Assembly: GCA_015233565.1 (NCBI GenBank)
Contig: JADFXM010000027.1
Span: 1 to 64,000 of the forward strand
Reading direction: 5' to 3'
Length of the DNA stretch: 64,000 bases
DNA from: Candidatus Rifleibacteriota bacterium
Lineage (GTDB): Bacteria; Muiribacteriota; Ozemobacteria; Ozemobacterales; Ozemobacteraceae
Below are positions 38,215 to 48,632 of this stretch, in pieces (position 1 is the first letter of the stretch; the number at the start of each line of letters is the position of its first letter). Position numbers and translations under genes: made by a program. The notes under the pieces are model-generated. The model saw only the letters and a list, made by a program, of their open reading frames with translations, had not been told where the DNA came from and did not search any database.

Positions 38215-40494
38215 ATGCCTGCTGTCGGTAGTTCAGTTCCAAGAAAAGATGCCTGGGATAAAGTAACCGGGAAAGCCCGCTTCGTGGATGATTATTCCTT
38301 CCCTGGAATAGTCCATGTTGCAACTGTTCGATCTCCAGTTGCATTTGGAAGAATCGATGAAATCGATTTTTGCGAATCCAGAATGCTCCCTGGTGTACTG
38401 GATTGTTTTACCTGGCGTGACATCCCCGGAAAGAATATTAATCCCTTGGTCTACCCAGATCAACCTTTTCTGGCAGAACAATACGCGAGATTTTACGGCG
38501 AAGCGATTGCGTTGATTGCTGCTGAAACGCGTGAAATTGCTGAAGAAGCTGTTCGACGTGTGAAATTGAAAATCACCAAAATGACGCCCGTCCTATCCAT
38601 CCGCGAGTCTCTCAAACCTGATTCAATTAAAATTTATGGGAATGACAATATTTTTACCCGCTATACAATAAAGAAGGGTAACGCTGAAGAAGCTATAAAG
38701 AGCGCAAAATATTTCTTTGAACAAGAGTACGAAACACCCTACCAGGAGCACGCCTACCTTGAAACTCAGGGAATGATAGCTATCCCCGGAATTGAAGACA
38801 CAATCACTGTTAATGGTTCAATGCAGTGCCCATTCTATGTCCATGACGCTGTATCTCAAATCCTTGGATTATCAAAAAACAAGGTGCGAATTGTCCAATC
38901 AACTACCGGCGGTGGCTTTGGCGGAAAAGAGGATTTTCCCTCGTTAGTGGCTGGACATGCGGCGCTTGTTGCCAAAAAGCTTGGACGCCCAACAAAACTT
39001 ATCTATCGCAGGGAAGAAGATATCATCAGTTCCTCCAAAAGACACCCAAGTCTGGTGAAATTCAAAGCAGGAGTTAACGAAAACGGCAAATTGGTGGCCG
39101 CAATTGTTGATTACTTCGTTGATGCCGGAGCATTCGCAACTTTAAGTCCCATCGTACTCTGGCGAGGAACAGTTCACGCAGTCGGTCCCTATGTTTGCGA
39201 TAATGTTTTGATCAGAACAGCCGCAGTTGCCACCAATAAAGTGCCATGCGGTGCTTATCGAGGATTCGGCTCTCCGCAGGTTATTTTTGCGGGAGAATCG
39301 ATGATCGATGAAATTGCATACGAATTGAACCTTGATCCAATAGAAATTCGTCGCCGCAATATTCTCCGAATAGGCGATTCGACAGTAACCAATCAAAAAA
39401 TTGACAAATCCTGCGGACTGGAAGAAACACTGGATAAAGCATATGAGAAATCAAATTGGAAGGAAAAATGGAAACCTTATTCTTCTAATTCCGGAATTGA
39501 CAAAATTAAAAAAGGGATTGGAGTTTCCACAATATATTATGGTGTTGGCCTGGGGGCAGGCGGAAAACATCTTGACCGCGCCGGCGCAAGCATGACTTTG
39601 TTGCACGATGGCTCAGTCCACTGCGCTGTCGGCAACACAGAAATGGGGCAGGGTGCACGAACAGTTTTAGCACAAATAGCTGCTGACGCATTGGGAGTTC
39701 CGTATCCGATAGTCCATGTTATTGAGACAGACACATCGTTTGTTCCAGATTCAGGCCCGACTGTAGCCAGCAGGACAACCTTTATGTCCGGAAATGCTCT
39801 GATTTCAGCTGCGAAAGATTTACGCACAAGACTTCTCCCGTTGATTTCAGAACTTTTGAAATGCCCAATAGAAGATGCAGATCTTGTCGATGGCCTGGGC
39901 TTCTCCCGAAAAGCTCTCCCTGAAAATGGTGGAAAAAGCATTCAAATCCAGGAACTGACAAAGGAATTTTACTCCCGAAGGCTTATGCCAAGTTCGTTTG
40001 GTTGGTATGTCGCTCCAAACACTGATTTCGACAAGGAAAGCGGACAAGGCAATGCCTATTTTACTTATAGTTACTGCACAAATATCGCCGAAGTAGAAGT
40101 CGATAGCGAAACGGGAGTAGTAAAAGTTACCAAGATCACTTCCGCGCATGACATGGGAAAAGCAATTAATCCCCAGCAGGTTGAAGGGCAAATTCAGGGC
40201 GGTGCGCTTCAAGGAGTCGGTTATGCAACCACAGAAGAAATTCGACACGACAAAAATGGCCGAATGCTGAATGATGCTTTCGCCACCTACATCCTTCCCA
40301 CCTTCGAAGATGGGCCGGAAATTGTGCCCATAATTGTTGAACATGCATACGACCAGGGACCCTTCGGCGCCAAAGGCTTCGGAGAAGTCCCTTTAATGGG
40401 TATTGCACCTGCTATAGCCAATGCAGTTTTTAATGCCACTGGAAAAAGAGTTAGGATAATTCCTATCAAACCTGAAATTCTTTTGGAGAATTAA
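38215..40494 (+). CDS. Xanthine dehydrogenase family molybdopterin-binding subunit
   Basis: RKDAWDKVTGKARFVDDYSFPG, TGGGFGGKEDFPS, GAYRGFGSPQ, GNTEMGQGARTVLAQIAADALG, AKGFGEVPLMGIAPAIANA. Confidence 0.93.
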   Translation: MPAVGSSVPRKDAWDKVTGKARFVDDYSFPGIVHVATVRSPVAFGRIDEIDFCESRMLPGVLDCFTWRDIPGKNINPLVYPDQPFLAEQYARFYGEAIALIAAETREIAEEAVRRVKLKITKMTPVLSIRESLKPDSIKIYGNDNIFTRYTIKKGNAEEAIKSAKYFFEQEYETPYQEHAYLETQGMIAIPGIEDTITVNGSMQCPFYVHDAVSQILGLSKNKVRIVQSTTGGGFGGKEDFPSLVAGHAALVAKKLGRPTKLIYRREEDIISSSKRHPSLVKFKAGVNENGKLVAAIVDYFVDAGAFATLSPIVLWRGTVHAVGPYVCDNVLIRTAAVATNKVPCGAYRGFGSPQVIFAGESMIDEIAYELNLDPIEIRRRNILRIGDSTVTNQKIDKSCGLEETLDKAYEKSNWKEKWKPYSSNSGIDKIKKGIGVSTIYYGVGLGAGGKHLDRAGASMTLLHDGSVHCAVGNTEMGQGARTVLAQIAADALGVPYPIVHVIETDTSFVPDSGPTVASRTTFMSGNALISAAKDLRTRLLPLISELLKCPIEDADLVDGLGFSRKALPENGGKSIQIQELTKEFYSRRLMPSSFGWYVAPNTDFDKESGQGNAYFTYSYCTNIAEVEVDSETGVVKVTKITSAHDMGKAINPQQVEGQIQGGALQGVGYATTEEIRHDKNGRMLNDAFATYILPTFEDGPEIVPIIVEHAYDQGPFGAKGFGEVPLMGIAPAIANAVFNATGKRVRIIPIKPEILLEN

Positions 40495-40495
40495 G

Positions 40496-41686
40496 ATGGA
40501 TTCAAGATTAGATATTCCAAATGGAGCCGAAAAAAAAGCCATTGATATCGAACGTTTTCTTATTTTGATAATTAGTGTTCTTCTGGTATTCTTTTTTACC
40601 AGATCTTGTCCGTTTCCGGCCGGCACCTTCTGGGATCTCTCCTCAGCCCGCGATTTTGATCTGAACCTTGGCTGGGTTATTCTACCGGAAACTCTTGCCT
40701 TGACCATAGCTCAATCGAGTGCTTCTTTACTCGGCCTGAAACTGATCTGTCATATAATTTTTTTCCTGATTTGTTGCCTCCTAATAATTTGCATTTTTAA
40801 AGGCCGCGAAGTTCTTCCGGGAATTTTAATTTTGGCAATTTTTGTTGCCGGAATTCAGCCTCTACTAAGCTTCAGATGGCTTATTCAACTTCTTTTCCTG
40901 GGTGGTGTAATGGTGATTCTCCAGGGAAAATTTTTGAATAATTCCTTTGGAATTGTTTTTATCCCAATTACGGCCGCAGCAGCAGGCTTGGGCTTAGTAA
41001 CCTGGCCAATTATTCTTCTCACCGTTTTTCATGGTTTTTTTCGCCCTAAATTCCGCCCAACTATTATTCTGTGTTCGCTAATCGGGTTGTTATTCTTCCC
41101 TGAAGGAGTAGCGGCTTATTCAAATGGTTTTACAGACCTTTCCGGGCGTTTTTCTTTCCCAAATGACACTCAAACTCTGTCTATCCTTTCGGGAATTTTC
41201 CTTATTCCCAATCTTTTAGCCATGCCTCTTCTCAAACAAGAAGACGTTCCAAATCTAATGTTTTACTCAATAATGGGGCTTACCTCACTGATTTATCCGG
41301 CTTTTATGCCGGCATTCATTTTGGTTGGAGTCTTTATACTGATTTCTTCTTTGCGCGATATTGATCCCCTTTCACTAAATGTCAGAATTACCGGGCTTGT
41401 TATCATGGCTTTAATCATTCATGTAATGATTTTTTTGAATCCGCTAGGAGTCAATCTGAACCCAACAATAAGGGAAGATTCCGGCGCCAAGTTAGAATCA
41501 GTGCTTTCCTACGAAATAAAGAAATTAGAAGTTCCAGCTTACGCTTTGGGTGAATACATCTGGAAAGGAGTTTTAACTGTTTCACCTGAAGAACTGGCTA
41601 TTTTGAAAGCCAACCATATGGTACCCCTTTCCCTGGGCCGCAATTCTTATTTTATTGATTCTAACCCTGCTCCCAGAACAAGTTAA
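40496..41686 (+). CDS. Polytopic membrane protein, unknown function
   Basis: Multiple hydrophobic segments; start 1 bp after the preceding stop. Confidence 0.65.
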   Translation: MDSRLDIPNGAEKKAIDIERFLILIISVLLVFFFTRSCPFPAGTFWDLSSARDFDLNLGWVILPETLALTIAQSSASLLGLKLICHIIFFLICCLLIICIFKGREVLPGILILAIFVAGIQPLLSFRWLIQLLFLGGVMVILQGKFLNNSFGIVFIPITAAAAGLGLVTWPIILLTVFHGFFRPKFRPTIILCSLIGLLFFPEGVAAYSNGFTDLSGRFSFPNDTQTLSILSGIFLIPNLLAMPLLKQEDVPNLMFYSIMGLTSLIYPAFMPAFILVGVFILISSLRDIDPLSLNVRITGLVIMALIIHVMIFLNPLGVNLNPTIREDSGAKLESVLSYEIKKLEVPAYALGEYIWKGVLTVSPEELAILKANHMVPLSLGRNSYFIDSNPAPRTS

Positions 41687-41753
41687 TTTGATCTTAAATT
41701 ACTTGTAGACAAAAGAATCACTATGATATATATTTATGGTAGGGAGGTAATAT

Positions 41754-42548
41754 ATGAATATACAAAGTACGGGAAGTTTACCCATCGCTAGCAGGCTAAA
41801 TGATGTTACAGCCGCGCGCGATAGAACTTTGATCCAATTAGCCTCCGGCAAACAAACTAATTCTGCCTCAGACAATCCGGCAGACATGTTGGCTTCTTCG
41901 GCGTTAGATTCCTTTGTTCGAAGTTTGACAGGCCAAATCTCCAATAAACAAGATGAGATTTCACTGACTCAAACTGCGTTTGGTGGCATGTCAGCAACTA
42001 ACGACGCACTTACAAGAATTAATGAACTTTCGATTCAAGCCTCCAATGGAACACTAACCACCAGTGATCGACAGGCAATTCAAGTAGAAATCGACCAGCT
42101 AAAACAACAAATTGATCAAACCGCAAATAATACTCAATACAATGGCCAGAATTTGCTTGACGGGACTTACAATGCGACGCTCTCAAACGGAAATACCTTA
42201 AAACTTGGGGCGATGAATTCAGATACCTTAGGTTTGAAAAACCTCGATGTTACAACAACTGGCGGGGCTCAAGCAGCTATTGGTTCTACCGCTTCCGCCC
42301 TTGAAAATGTAAATTCCCAAAGAGCAACCCTTTCTGGAGTAACAGGCGGAATTGCTTCTGAAATATCAGGTTTGACGGATCAACTAATTGACTCCACGGC
42401 CTCTCTATCGCGAATAACAGACACAGATATGGCGAAAGCAGCCACAGATCTAGCTAACGCCCAAATTCAAGCACAAGCGACAATACAAGTGTTTAGGATT
42501 GATAATGCATCTCGCGGGCAAATGCTACAATTACTCGGGTCTTCATAA
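41754..42548 (+). CDS. Flagellin
   Basis: D0/D1 pattern: ASGKQTNSASDNPADMLASSALDSFVRSLTGQ...SLTQTAFGGMSATNDALTRINELSIQASNGTLTTSDRQAIQVEIDQLKQQIDQTANNTQYNGQNLLDG...ATIQVFRIDNASRGQMLQLL; GGGAGGT RBS. Confidence 0.93.
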   Translation: MNIQSTGSLPIASRLNDVTAARDRTLIQLASGKQTNSASDNPADMLASSALDSFVRSLTGQISNKQDEISLTQTAFGGMSATNDALTRINELSIQASNGTLTTSDRQAIQVEIDQLKQQIDQTANNTQYNGQNLLDGTYNATLSNGNTLKLGAMNSDTLGLKNLDVTTTGGAQAAIGSTASALENVNSQRATLSGVTGGIASEISGLTDQLIDSTASLSRITDTDMAKAATDLANAQIQAQATIQVFRIDNASRGQMLQLLGSS

Positions 42549-42570
42549 GATAAAAATACATTTTTTTCTT

Positions 42571-42595
42571 CCTTCTTGATGTTTTCATCAAGGAG
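42571..42595 (+). terminator. Stem-loop downstream of flagellin gene
   Basis: ccttCTTGATGttttCATCAAGgagg shortly after the flagellin stop; no clean U-tract. Confidence 0.45.
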
Positions 42596-42651
42596 GAATT
42601 GTTTGATTTTAGGAAATTGATTAGATCTTTTTTATTCCGTGAGAGGCACTA

Positions 42652-45117
42652 ATGGCAAACGTTGATATAAATTCCAGCCTGACCGAAGCATTTATCCAGC
42701 TAAAATCGAAAGACGAAAAGGTAAAAACTTCTGCTATTCAAGCGTTCTATTCAGCGATGTCTGATGAAATTGTGAGCTATTTGTGTGAAAAATACGTAGA
42801 TGAAGATTCTTTAACCAGACAAAGAATTCTTGAAGTCTTTGCTTTCTTCCGAAAAAAGACTAAACTGACTAATGATATTATAATAAAAATTCTCAAACTT
42901 CTTTCAGTTCCAGAGATTATTTTCCCCGAATTTAAAGATATTTTTCACGGCCTTGATGAAATTGGAATTAAACCACTTCAAGAATTTCAGTGCGTTACCA
43001 AAGACCCTCAAGTTCACGTCCTTCTCAAAGAATGCATAGACGCAACTGGGTTGGTGGACGCAATAATAAAAAAATGGCAAGCCGCTACCCCCTCCCAAAA
43101 AATAGTAATGCTTGATGATTTTACCAAATTCCAACACCCCAAGATTTATCCCCACATCATTGAGCAACTCAGAGACACTCCTTCAAAATCTGATGAAAAA
43201 AAATTGATGTATTTAAGACTGATTTCCGTTCTCGAAAGGTTTCACGATCCCCAATTTATGGATTTTGTACTTCCAGAGCTTCCTAATGTAGAACCGGGAT
43301 TGTGGCCCCCGCTATTTAGGGCACTTCAGGTCCACGGAAAGGTATTTTTCGAAAGATTGTTCGATAATTTTACAGCAAAACCTGAGACCTTTAAATGGCG
43401 GACTGCCTTCGTTCTTGATGAAATCGTCAATTTGGATGCTTATTCCTTCATTTTCCCCTTGCTATCCGAAAAATCAAAGAGAATCCCACCGCTTGCAAAG
43501 AGTATTATTGAAAAAACAATCAAGCGCTTCTCTTTAGATTTTGAAAAGAGGAGAGCAGCCACGGGAAAAACCGAATCTGAAGTTTTCCAGGAAATAGCTT
43601 TCTTTACAAACCCCATACGTGATTTTTTCTCTTATAATGATCCAAAACTTTTCCCATTTTTGGGAGAAGGGCTTTTGCGGCTCGGAACACTTAATGAAGA
43701 AATCCTTTTAGAAAATCTTTTCTTTATTGTCAGCAACTCTCTCGATCACCTGACCAATTTTCTGAAAATCAAAGATTCTGATAAAAGAAGAAGTATATTA
43801 ATTAAAGCATGGTGTCATAAACTCCCCATGACCCGGGAAGGTGCCACCATCATTTTGAAAAATTGTAAGGAAGATTATGCCGGGGAAGTATTTGATTTAT
43901 TGATAACTGAATTCGCGCATCTTTTACCTTTAGATTATCGTGAAGAAGCTTTTAAGCTCGCAAATATGCTTCGCCCCAAAGAGGTTCTCGGTCGCGCATT
44001 GCAAAACAAAGATCCAAAGATCAGGGCCGAGATTGTAAAGATTCTTGGAAAAAATTGCGGCAGTGAAATTTTACCACTTCTGTTGTCCAGAAAAAATGAT
44101 ACTGACCCTCAGGTAAAAGCAGTACTGATTGAAATTCTTCAAGCCCCGATGTTTTCCTCACCTGAGGCAACAGAAGCCCTTACCGATTTTTTACTGGACA
44201 CTGACCCAGGGATTGTCCTAAAAGCTATCGGAATTGCACGAAACATTGATCATCCAAGTGCTCTGGTAAAACTTAATCTGTTGTTGGCCAAAGCGGTACT
44301 TCCTGCCATTAAAAGCTCCGCATTAAATGCCATTACAGGTTTAACAAGAAAAAAATTGTTTAACAATTTTGAACAGATGTCAAATGAAAGCCGCTATTCC
44401 ATAGTTTCTTCATTAGTAAAACTTGATGTTAATTTTTTGAACGACATGGGAAGAGACTTTGCTTCAGACAATTCCGAAAAACGCAGAATGGCTGCCAAAA
44501 TTCTTGCCCTCTTATGTGATACAATCCCAACTGAGAAAGTGGTCGATCTCGAAACCGGAGTTAACAATCCAGATCCTTTTCTGCGATCTATTTTTGCAAA
44601 AATTTTGGCCAGAATTGGAAAAGTAAATGAGATTGAGCTCCTTTTCAAGTTAATGAAGGACGAAGATTTGCGAGTCAAGGCCAACGCAATCGAAGCTATC
44701 GGAATTGCAAAAAACAATGTTCAGATAGAATACGTTCAGCAACTAATGCCAATGTTAACTGATACCAACCATAGAGTAAAAGCCAACACACTAATCACTC
44801 TTTTCCGCTTTGCAATGCTTCAACCCGATGGCTACCTCTCGGAGATGTTGAGACAACCCAACAAAAACATGCATCTCGCCGCACTTTTTGCCATAGGTGA
44901 AATGCCTGAAGTAAGATTTCTTCCAGTGCTCCTTAATTATCTGAAAAATTCCGACCCGGATTACAGGAGAAATGCGGTAAGAAGCTTGGGAAAATTTACA
45001 AATAATTACCTTGCCATCGAAAACATTCGTAAACTTAGGTTTGATCCTAACGAAATGGTGCGAAGGATTGTCACCGAAGTCCTCGGGAAATTGGAAAAAC
45101 TCCCGGGGCAAATTTAA
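42652..45117 (+). CDS. HEAT-repeat protein (paralog 1)
   Basis: Many helical repeats, e.g. DLRVKANAIEAIGIAKNN, HRVKANTLITLFRFAM, DYRRNAVRSLGKFTNN. Confidence 0.85.
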   Translation: MANVDINSSLTEAFIQLKSKDEKVKTSAIQAFYSAMSDEIVSYLCEKYVDEDSLTRQRILEVFAFFRKKTKLTNDIIIKILKLLSVPEIIFPEFKDIFHGLDEIGIKPLQEFQCVTKDPQVHVLLKECIDATGLVDAIIKKWQAATPSQKIVMLDDFTKFQHPKIYPHIIEQLRDTPSKSDEKKLMYLRLISVLERFHDPQFMDFVLPELPNVEPGLWPPLFRALQVHGKVFFERLFDNFTAKPETFKWRTAFVLDEIVNLDAYSFIFPLLSEKSKRIPPLAKSIIEKTIKRFSLDFEKRRAATGKTESEVFQEIAFFTNPIRDFFSYNDPKLFPFLGEGLLRLGTLNEEILLENLFFIVSNSLDHLTNFLKIKDSDKRRSILIKAWCHKLPMTREGATIILKNCKEDYAGEVFDLLITEFAHLLPLDYREEAFKLANMLRPKEVLGRALQNKDPKIRAEIVKILGKNCGSEILPLLLSRKNDTDPQVKAVLIEILQAPMFSSPEATEALTDFLLDTDPGIVLKAIGIARNIDHPSALVKLNLLLAKAVLPAIKSSALNAITGLTRKKLFNNFEQMSNESRYSIVSSLVKLDVNFLNDMGRDFASDNSEKRRMAAKILALLCDTIPTEKVVDLETGVNNPDPFLRSIFAKILARIGKVNEIELLFKLMKDEDLRVKANAIEAIGIAKNNVQIEYVQQLMPMLTDTNHRVKANTLITLFRFAMLQPDGYLSEMLRQPNKNMHLAALFAIGEMPEVRFLPVLLNYLKNSDPDYRRNAVRSLGKFTNNYLAIENIRKLRFDPNEMVRRIVTEVLGKLEKLPGQI

Positions 45118-45185
45118 TATTCATTGGCGCTCATTATATTTTTGTAACGTGTTGTATTGGATAGATGTGACGAGGTTATTGAATT

Positions 45186-47705
45186 TTGATAGCAACTGTG
45201 CAAGAAGAATTTTTTCAAAAATATTTTAAAACCTCTAGCCTGCAACTTTTCCCAGGAAAAGATGAAATTGCACAATATTACCACGATTCCAAACTGGTAT
45301 CTTTTCTGTGCGAAAAATTCTCTCGAGAAACTTCTCCCGTAATTAGACTCAAAATTTTAAAAATTTTTCTGGCAGCCAAAGAGCATCTCCAGGAAGACGA
45401 TTTTGAACTGATTTTTGGTTTAATTTCGATTCCTGGCCCTCGATTCAGGGAATTAATCCGGGAGATCTTCGCAACCCGTGATGAAAAACGCTTGCTATTC
45501 TATGCCGGATTATTGGCTCAAACTGGGGATTATGAATCATACAACATTTTAGAGCCTCTTTTTTCTAACACTGGAATTATCGACTCTCTCCAAAAGGAGA
45601 TTCGAAAATGTTCAAAAGAAAAATTTTCTGAGGTAGTCCAAAAAGCTTCGAAATTTCAGAATCCTTCTCTTTTTCGGGAAATATTCAAAAGGCTATCTAA
45701 CTCTGATCTCACAAATTCCGATTTACTTCAAAATACTTTTGAAACTCTTGGTTCAGTTGCTACAATTAATTACACTGAATTTCTATTCTCTCATGCCCCC
45801 GAAATTAACAAAGACTTTTGGCAAGGAATTTTCTATGGAATAAAGAAAGGGAATCGAATTTCCTTTGAAAACCTCCTTTTTGATTTTTATGAAAAGCAAG
45901 AAGAAGTAAGAATTGCATTATCTGAAGTAACTGTTGAATCTGATTCAGAGAAATTGTTCAATTGTTTTTTTGTTTTTTTCAATGATGCCCATGAATCTGT
46001 TCGCTTCTACGGAAAAAAGGGAATTGAAAAATGGGTAAAAAAACTTAGCAATGAAAAATTTTTCAATCACTCCGATTTCGAAAAAGCAAATGAAATCGCC
46101 CAAGTTTTCCAGGATTTCTTATCGAAAAACCATACTCATGTTCTTTTTTCTTTTCTCTCCGAACAATTTTTTACAGTCGCAATTTTTAATGAAAAGGTCT
46201 TCTTAGACAAGCTAAAGGCGGTTGTTGAGTATTCCGGCGGGTTTTTCCTGAATTATTTAAAGAAGTTATCTGATGAAGAGCGAAAAAACTTTATTTTAAA
46301 AGCGTGTTCCTCCTCCAAAATTGAAACTAATCATGCCATTTTAGGAATTCTAAGTAATAGAACTTTTGATTATATCGTTAGAGTATTCGATGAAATATTG
46401 TTGAACAATCTCAATAAGGTTCCAATTACAATTTTCAATGATTTAATAGGTCTTGCTTTTCGCAATCGTCCAAAAGATATTATTATAACAGTATTGAATA
46501 ATCCTGAAAGAGAAATTCGGGAAAGAGTGATCGACGCACTTTCAGCTCTTTCCCTCAAAGAAGCTATTTCCCCAATCCTAACACTTGCAAATGATCCTGA
46601 TGTTGTTATTAGAAAAAAAGTTCTTGAAGTTATTTTAGCTAAAAACCTCAACCATAACGAAAAACTCCGGGATTTTCTATTCGATCCGGATGTTGAAATT
46701 GTAGTAAAAGTTTTGAAACACATTTCAACTTACGGCGACTTCAACGACCTTGCAAAACTTAATCGACTTTTGAATTCTTCGCGAGAACCTCGCATCATAG
46801 ATGAAACAACTCAAGCACTTTCAATGATTACCAAAAGAAATTTGATTAGTTCTTTTGAAGAATTGGGACAAAATGCCAGGTATTCGGTGGTTTCTTCCCT
46901 ATTGAAACTTGACCCTGAGTTTATTTTGCAAACCCAGCGTGATTTTTCCTCTCCTGACCAAAAAACTCGGCGCCTTGCAAACAGGATAATATCACTATTA
47001 TGGGATGAAATCCCTCTGGCAAGAAGAATGCCAATTAGCGAAGGAGTAACTCATTCTGATCCATTCGTTAGATCAACGTTTGCCAAACTTTTAGCTCATG
47101 TTTCAGAAGAAAAAAACCGGGAGTTAATCAAAAAGCTTCTTGAAGATAATGAATCCAGGGTTCGAGCAAACGCAATTGAAGCGATTGGATTACTGGCAAA
47201 ATCTTCAAAAGAATTAGATGAAACAAACAAGCTTCAATATATTGATCTTCTTCGGCGCTTTTTGAACGATGAAAACTGCAGAATTCGTGCTAATGCAATT
47301 GTGGCATTATTCTTTCTGGGCTTTGCCGGTTGTGAAACACTGATTTATCAAATGCTCCACCTTCCAGGCAAACGCATGCAATTATCAGCTGTTTTTGCTT
47401 TGGGTGAATTAAAAGAATCAAAATATTTCTCCTGGGTATCTGGATTTTTGAAAAGCTCAGAACCAGACCTGAGAAGAAATGCCATCAAATCTCTGGCGAA
47501 ATTTGATATTAAATTGAAACCCGAAGAACAGATAAAAAAGTGCCTATTTGACTCAGATGAGTCAGTCCGCAAAATAGCCCAGGAATCCATAGATGCCCTG
47601 GAGACGCGGCTTAATCATGAAGATCCTGAAGACTCTGAAAGCTCTGAAGTCTATGAAGACAGTTTTTCAAAAGATAGCTCTAAAGATAGCTCCCAATTGA
47701 ATTGA
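45186..47705 (+). CDS. HEAT-repeat protein (paralog 2)
   Basis: TTG start; ESRVRANAIEAIGLLAKSS, CRIRANAIVALFFLGF, DLRRNAIKSLAKF; colinear with the upstream paralog. Confidence 0.83.
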   Translation: MIATVQEEFFQKYFKTSSLQLFPGKDEIAQYYHDSKLVSFLCEKFSRETSPVIRLKILKIFLAAKEHLQEDDFELIFGLISIPGPRFRELIREIFATRDEKRLLFYAGLLAQTGDYESYNILEPLFSNTGIIDSLQKEIRKCSKEKFSEVVQKASKFQNPSLFREIFKRLSNSDLTNSDLLQNTFETLGSVATINYTEFLFSHAPEINKDFWQGIFYGIKKGNRISFENLLFDFYEKQEEVRIALSEVTVESDSEKLFNCFFVFFNDAHESVRFYGKKGIEKWVKKLSNEKFFNHSDFEKANEIAQVFQDFLSKNHTHVLFSFLSEQFFTVAIFNEKVFLDKLKAVVEYSGGFFLNYLKKLSDEERKNFILKACSSSKIETNHAILGILSNRTFDYIVRVFDEILLNNLNKVPITIFNDLIGLAFRNRPKDIIITVLNNPEREIRERVIDALSALSLKEAISPILTLANDPDVVIRKKVLEVILAKNLNHNEKLRDFLFDPDVEIVVKVLKHISTYGDFNDLAKLNRLLNSSREPRIIDETTQALSMITKRNLISSFEELGQNARYSVVSSLLKLDPEFILQTQRDFSSPDQKTRRLANRIISLLWDEIPLARRMPISEGVTHSDPFVRSTFAKLLAHVSEEKNRELIKKLLEDNESRVRANAIEAIGLLAKSSKELDETNKLQYIDLLRRFLNDENCRIRANAIVALFFLGFAGCETLIYQMLHLPGKRMQLSAVFALGELKESKYFSWVSGFLKSSEPDLRRNAIKSLAKFDIKLKPEEQIKKCLFDSDESVRKIAQESIDALETRLNHEDPEDSESSEVYEDSFSKDSSKDSSQLN

Positions 47706-47766
47706 ATTTTCTTTGAAGTCCTTTTGAAGTACTTGGAAAACCGACTTTCTGGAAAACCCTCAGAGA

Positions 47767-48627
47767 TCAGGGTAAGGAGTCTGATTTTGCAGGTTCTTTC
47801 TCAATTTTCTCTTTTTCCTGATTAAGTCTGGGAACATAGAACACTATAATCACTGAAGCAATCATAAGTCCGATTGACAACCATTGGTCAGAGGTAAGTC
47901 CAAGCCACCATTTTGGATTCAGCCGGATAAATTCAACAAAAAAACGGGAAATCCCAAACCATCCCAGGAAGAAAGCAAACCTTCTACCTGTCCCTACGTT
48001 CCAATCTCCTTTTAACAAAAGAAATAGAAGAAGAAAATGCGAAAGAGATTCATAAAGAGGGGTAGGATGCACCGGGATATCTGATGGTATGGGAGTGTTA
48101 GGGAATAATTCTTTAAAAAGCTGAACCAGTTGTGTATTTTTTGCGCTCAAAGTGGGAACCAATCCATTCGGAAAAGTCATTGCCCAAGGCAACACTGATG
48201 GAATTCCATAACATCCATCTCCTGCGGTAATACAACCCAACCTTCCGATGGCATAACCGATCGCCAGCCCCGGTGTACAAATGTCCGCCATGCGCCAAAA
48301 TTTTTCGCCGGCTTTCTTAACTCTATAATAGCAAAGAAATATTGCAAGTAAATATCCACCTATCACGGAAAAACCTGCCCCTGAGAAAAAAGTCTCATAT
48401 GGGTTTTTCATGAAACTAGGCCAGACTTCGATTAAAAACAAAGCTCTTGAACCGATCAACCCCCCAAGAATAGCCAGCAGGTAGATATCCCAGGCAAGAT
48501 TTATATCCGCTTGAAATTTTCTGAATTGACGATTTGTTATGAAAATTGCACCCAAAAAAGCGCAGGCTAACAACAAGCCATAAGAGCCGATCCTTAGCGA
48601 TCCCCATTTAAATAGGATTGGACACAT
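47767..48627 (-). CDS. lgt: Prolipoprotein diacylglyceryl transferase
   Basis: FKWGSLRIGSYGLLLACAFLGAI, AIGRLGCITAGDGCYG...PWAMTFPNG, VHPTPLYESL, GWFGISRFFVEFIR. Confidence 0.9.
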   Translation of the reverse strand: MCPILFKWGSLRIGSYGLLLACAFLGAIFITNRQFRKFQADINLAWDIYLLAILGGLIGSRALFLIEVWPSFMKNPYETFFSGAGFSVIGGYLLAIFLCYYRVKKAGEKFWRMADICTPGLAIGYAIGRLGCITAGDGCYGIPSVLPWAMTFPNGLVPTLSAKNTQLVQLFKELFPNTPIPSDIPVHPTPLYESLSHFLLLFLLLKGDWNVGTGRRFAFFLGWFGISRFFVEFIRLNPKWWLGLTSDQWLSIGLMIASVIIVFYVPRLNQEKEKIEKEPAKSDSLP

Positions 48628-48632
48628 TTGGA

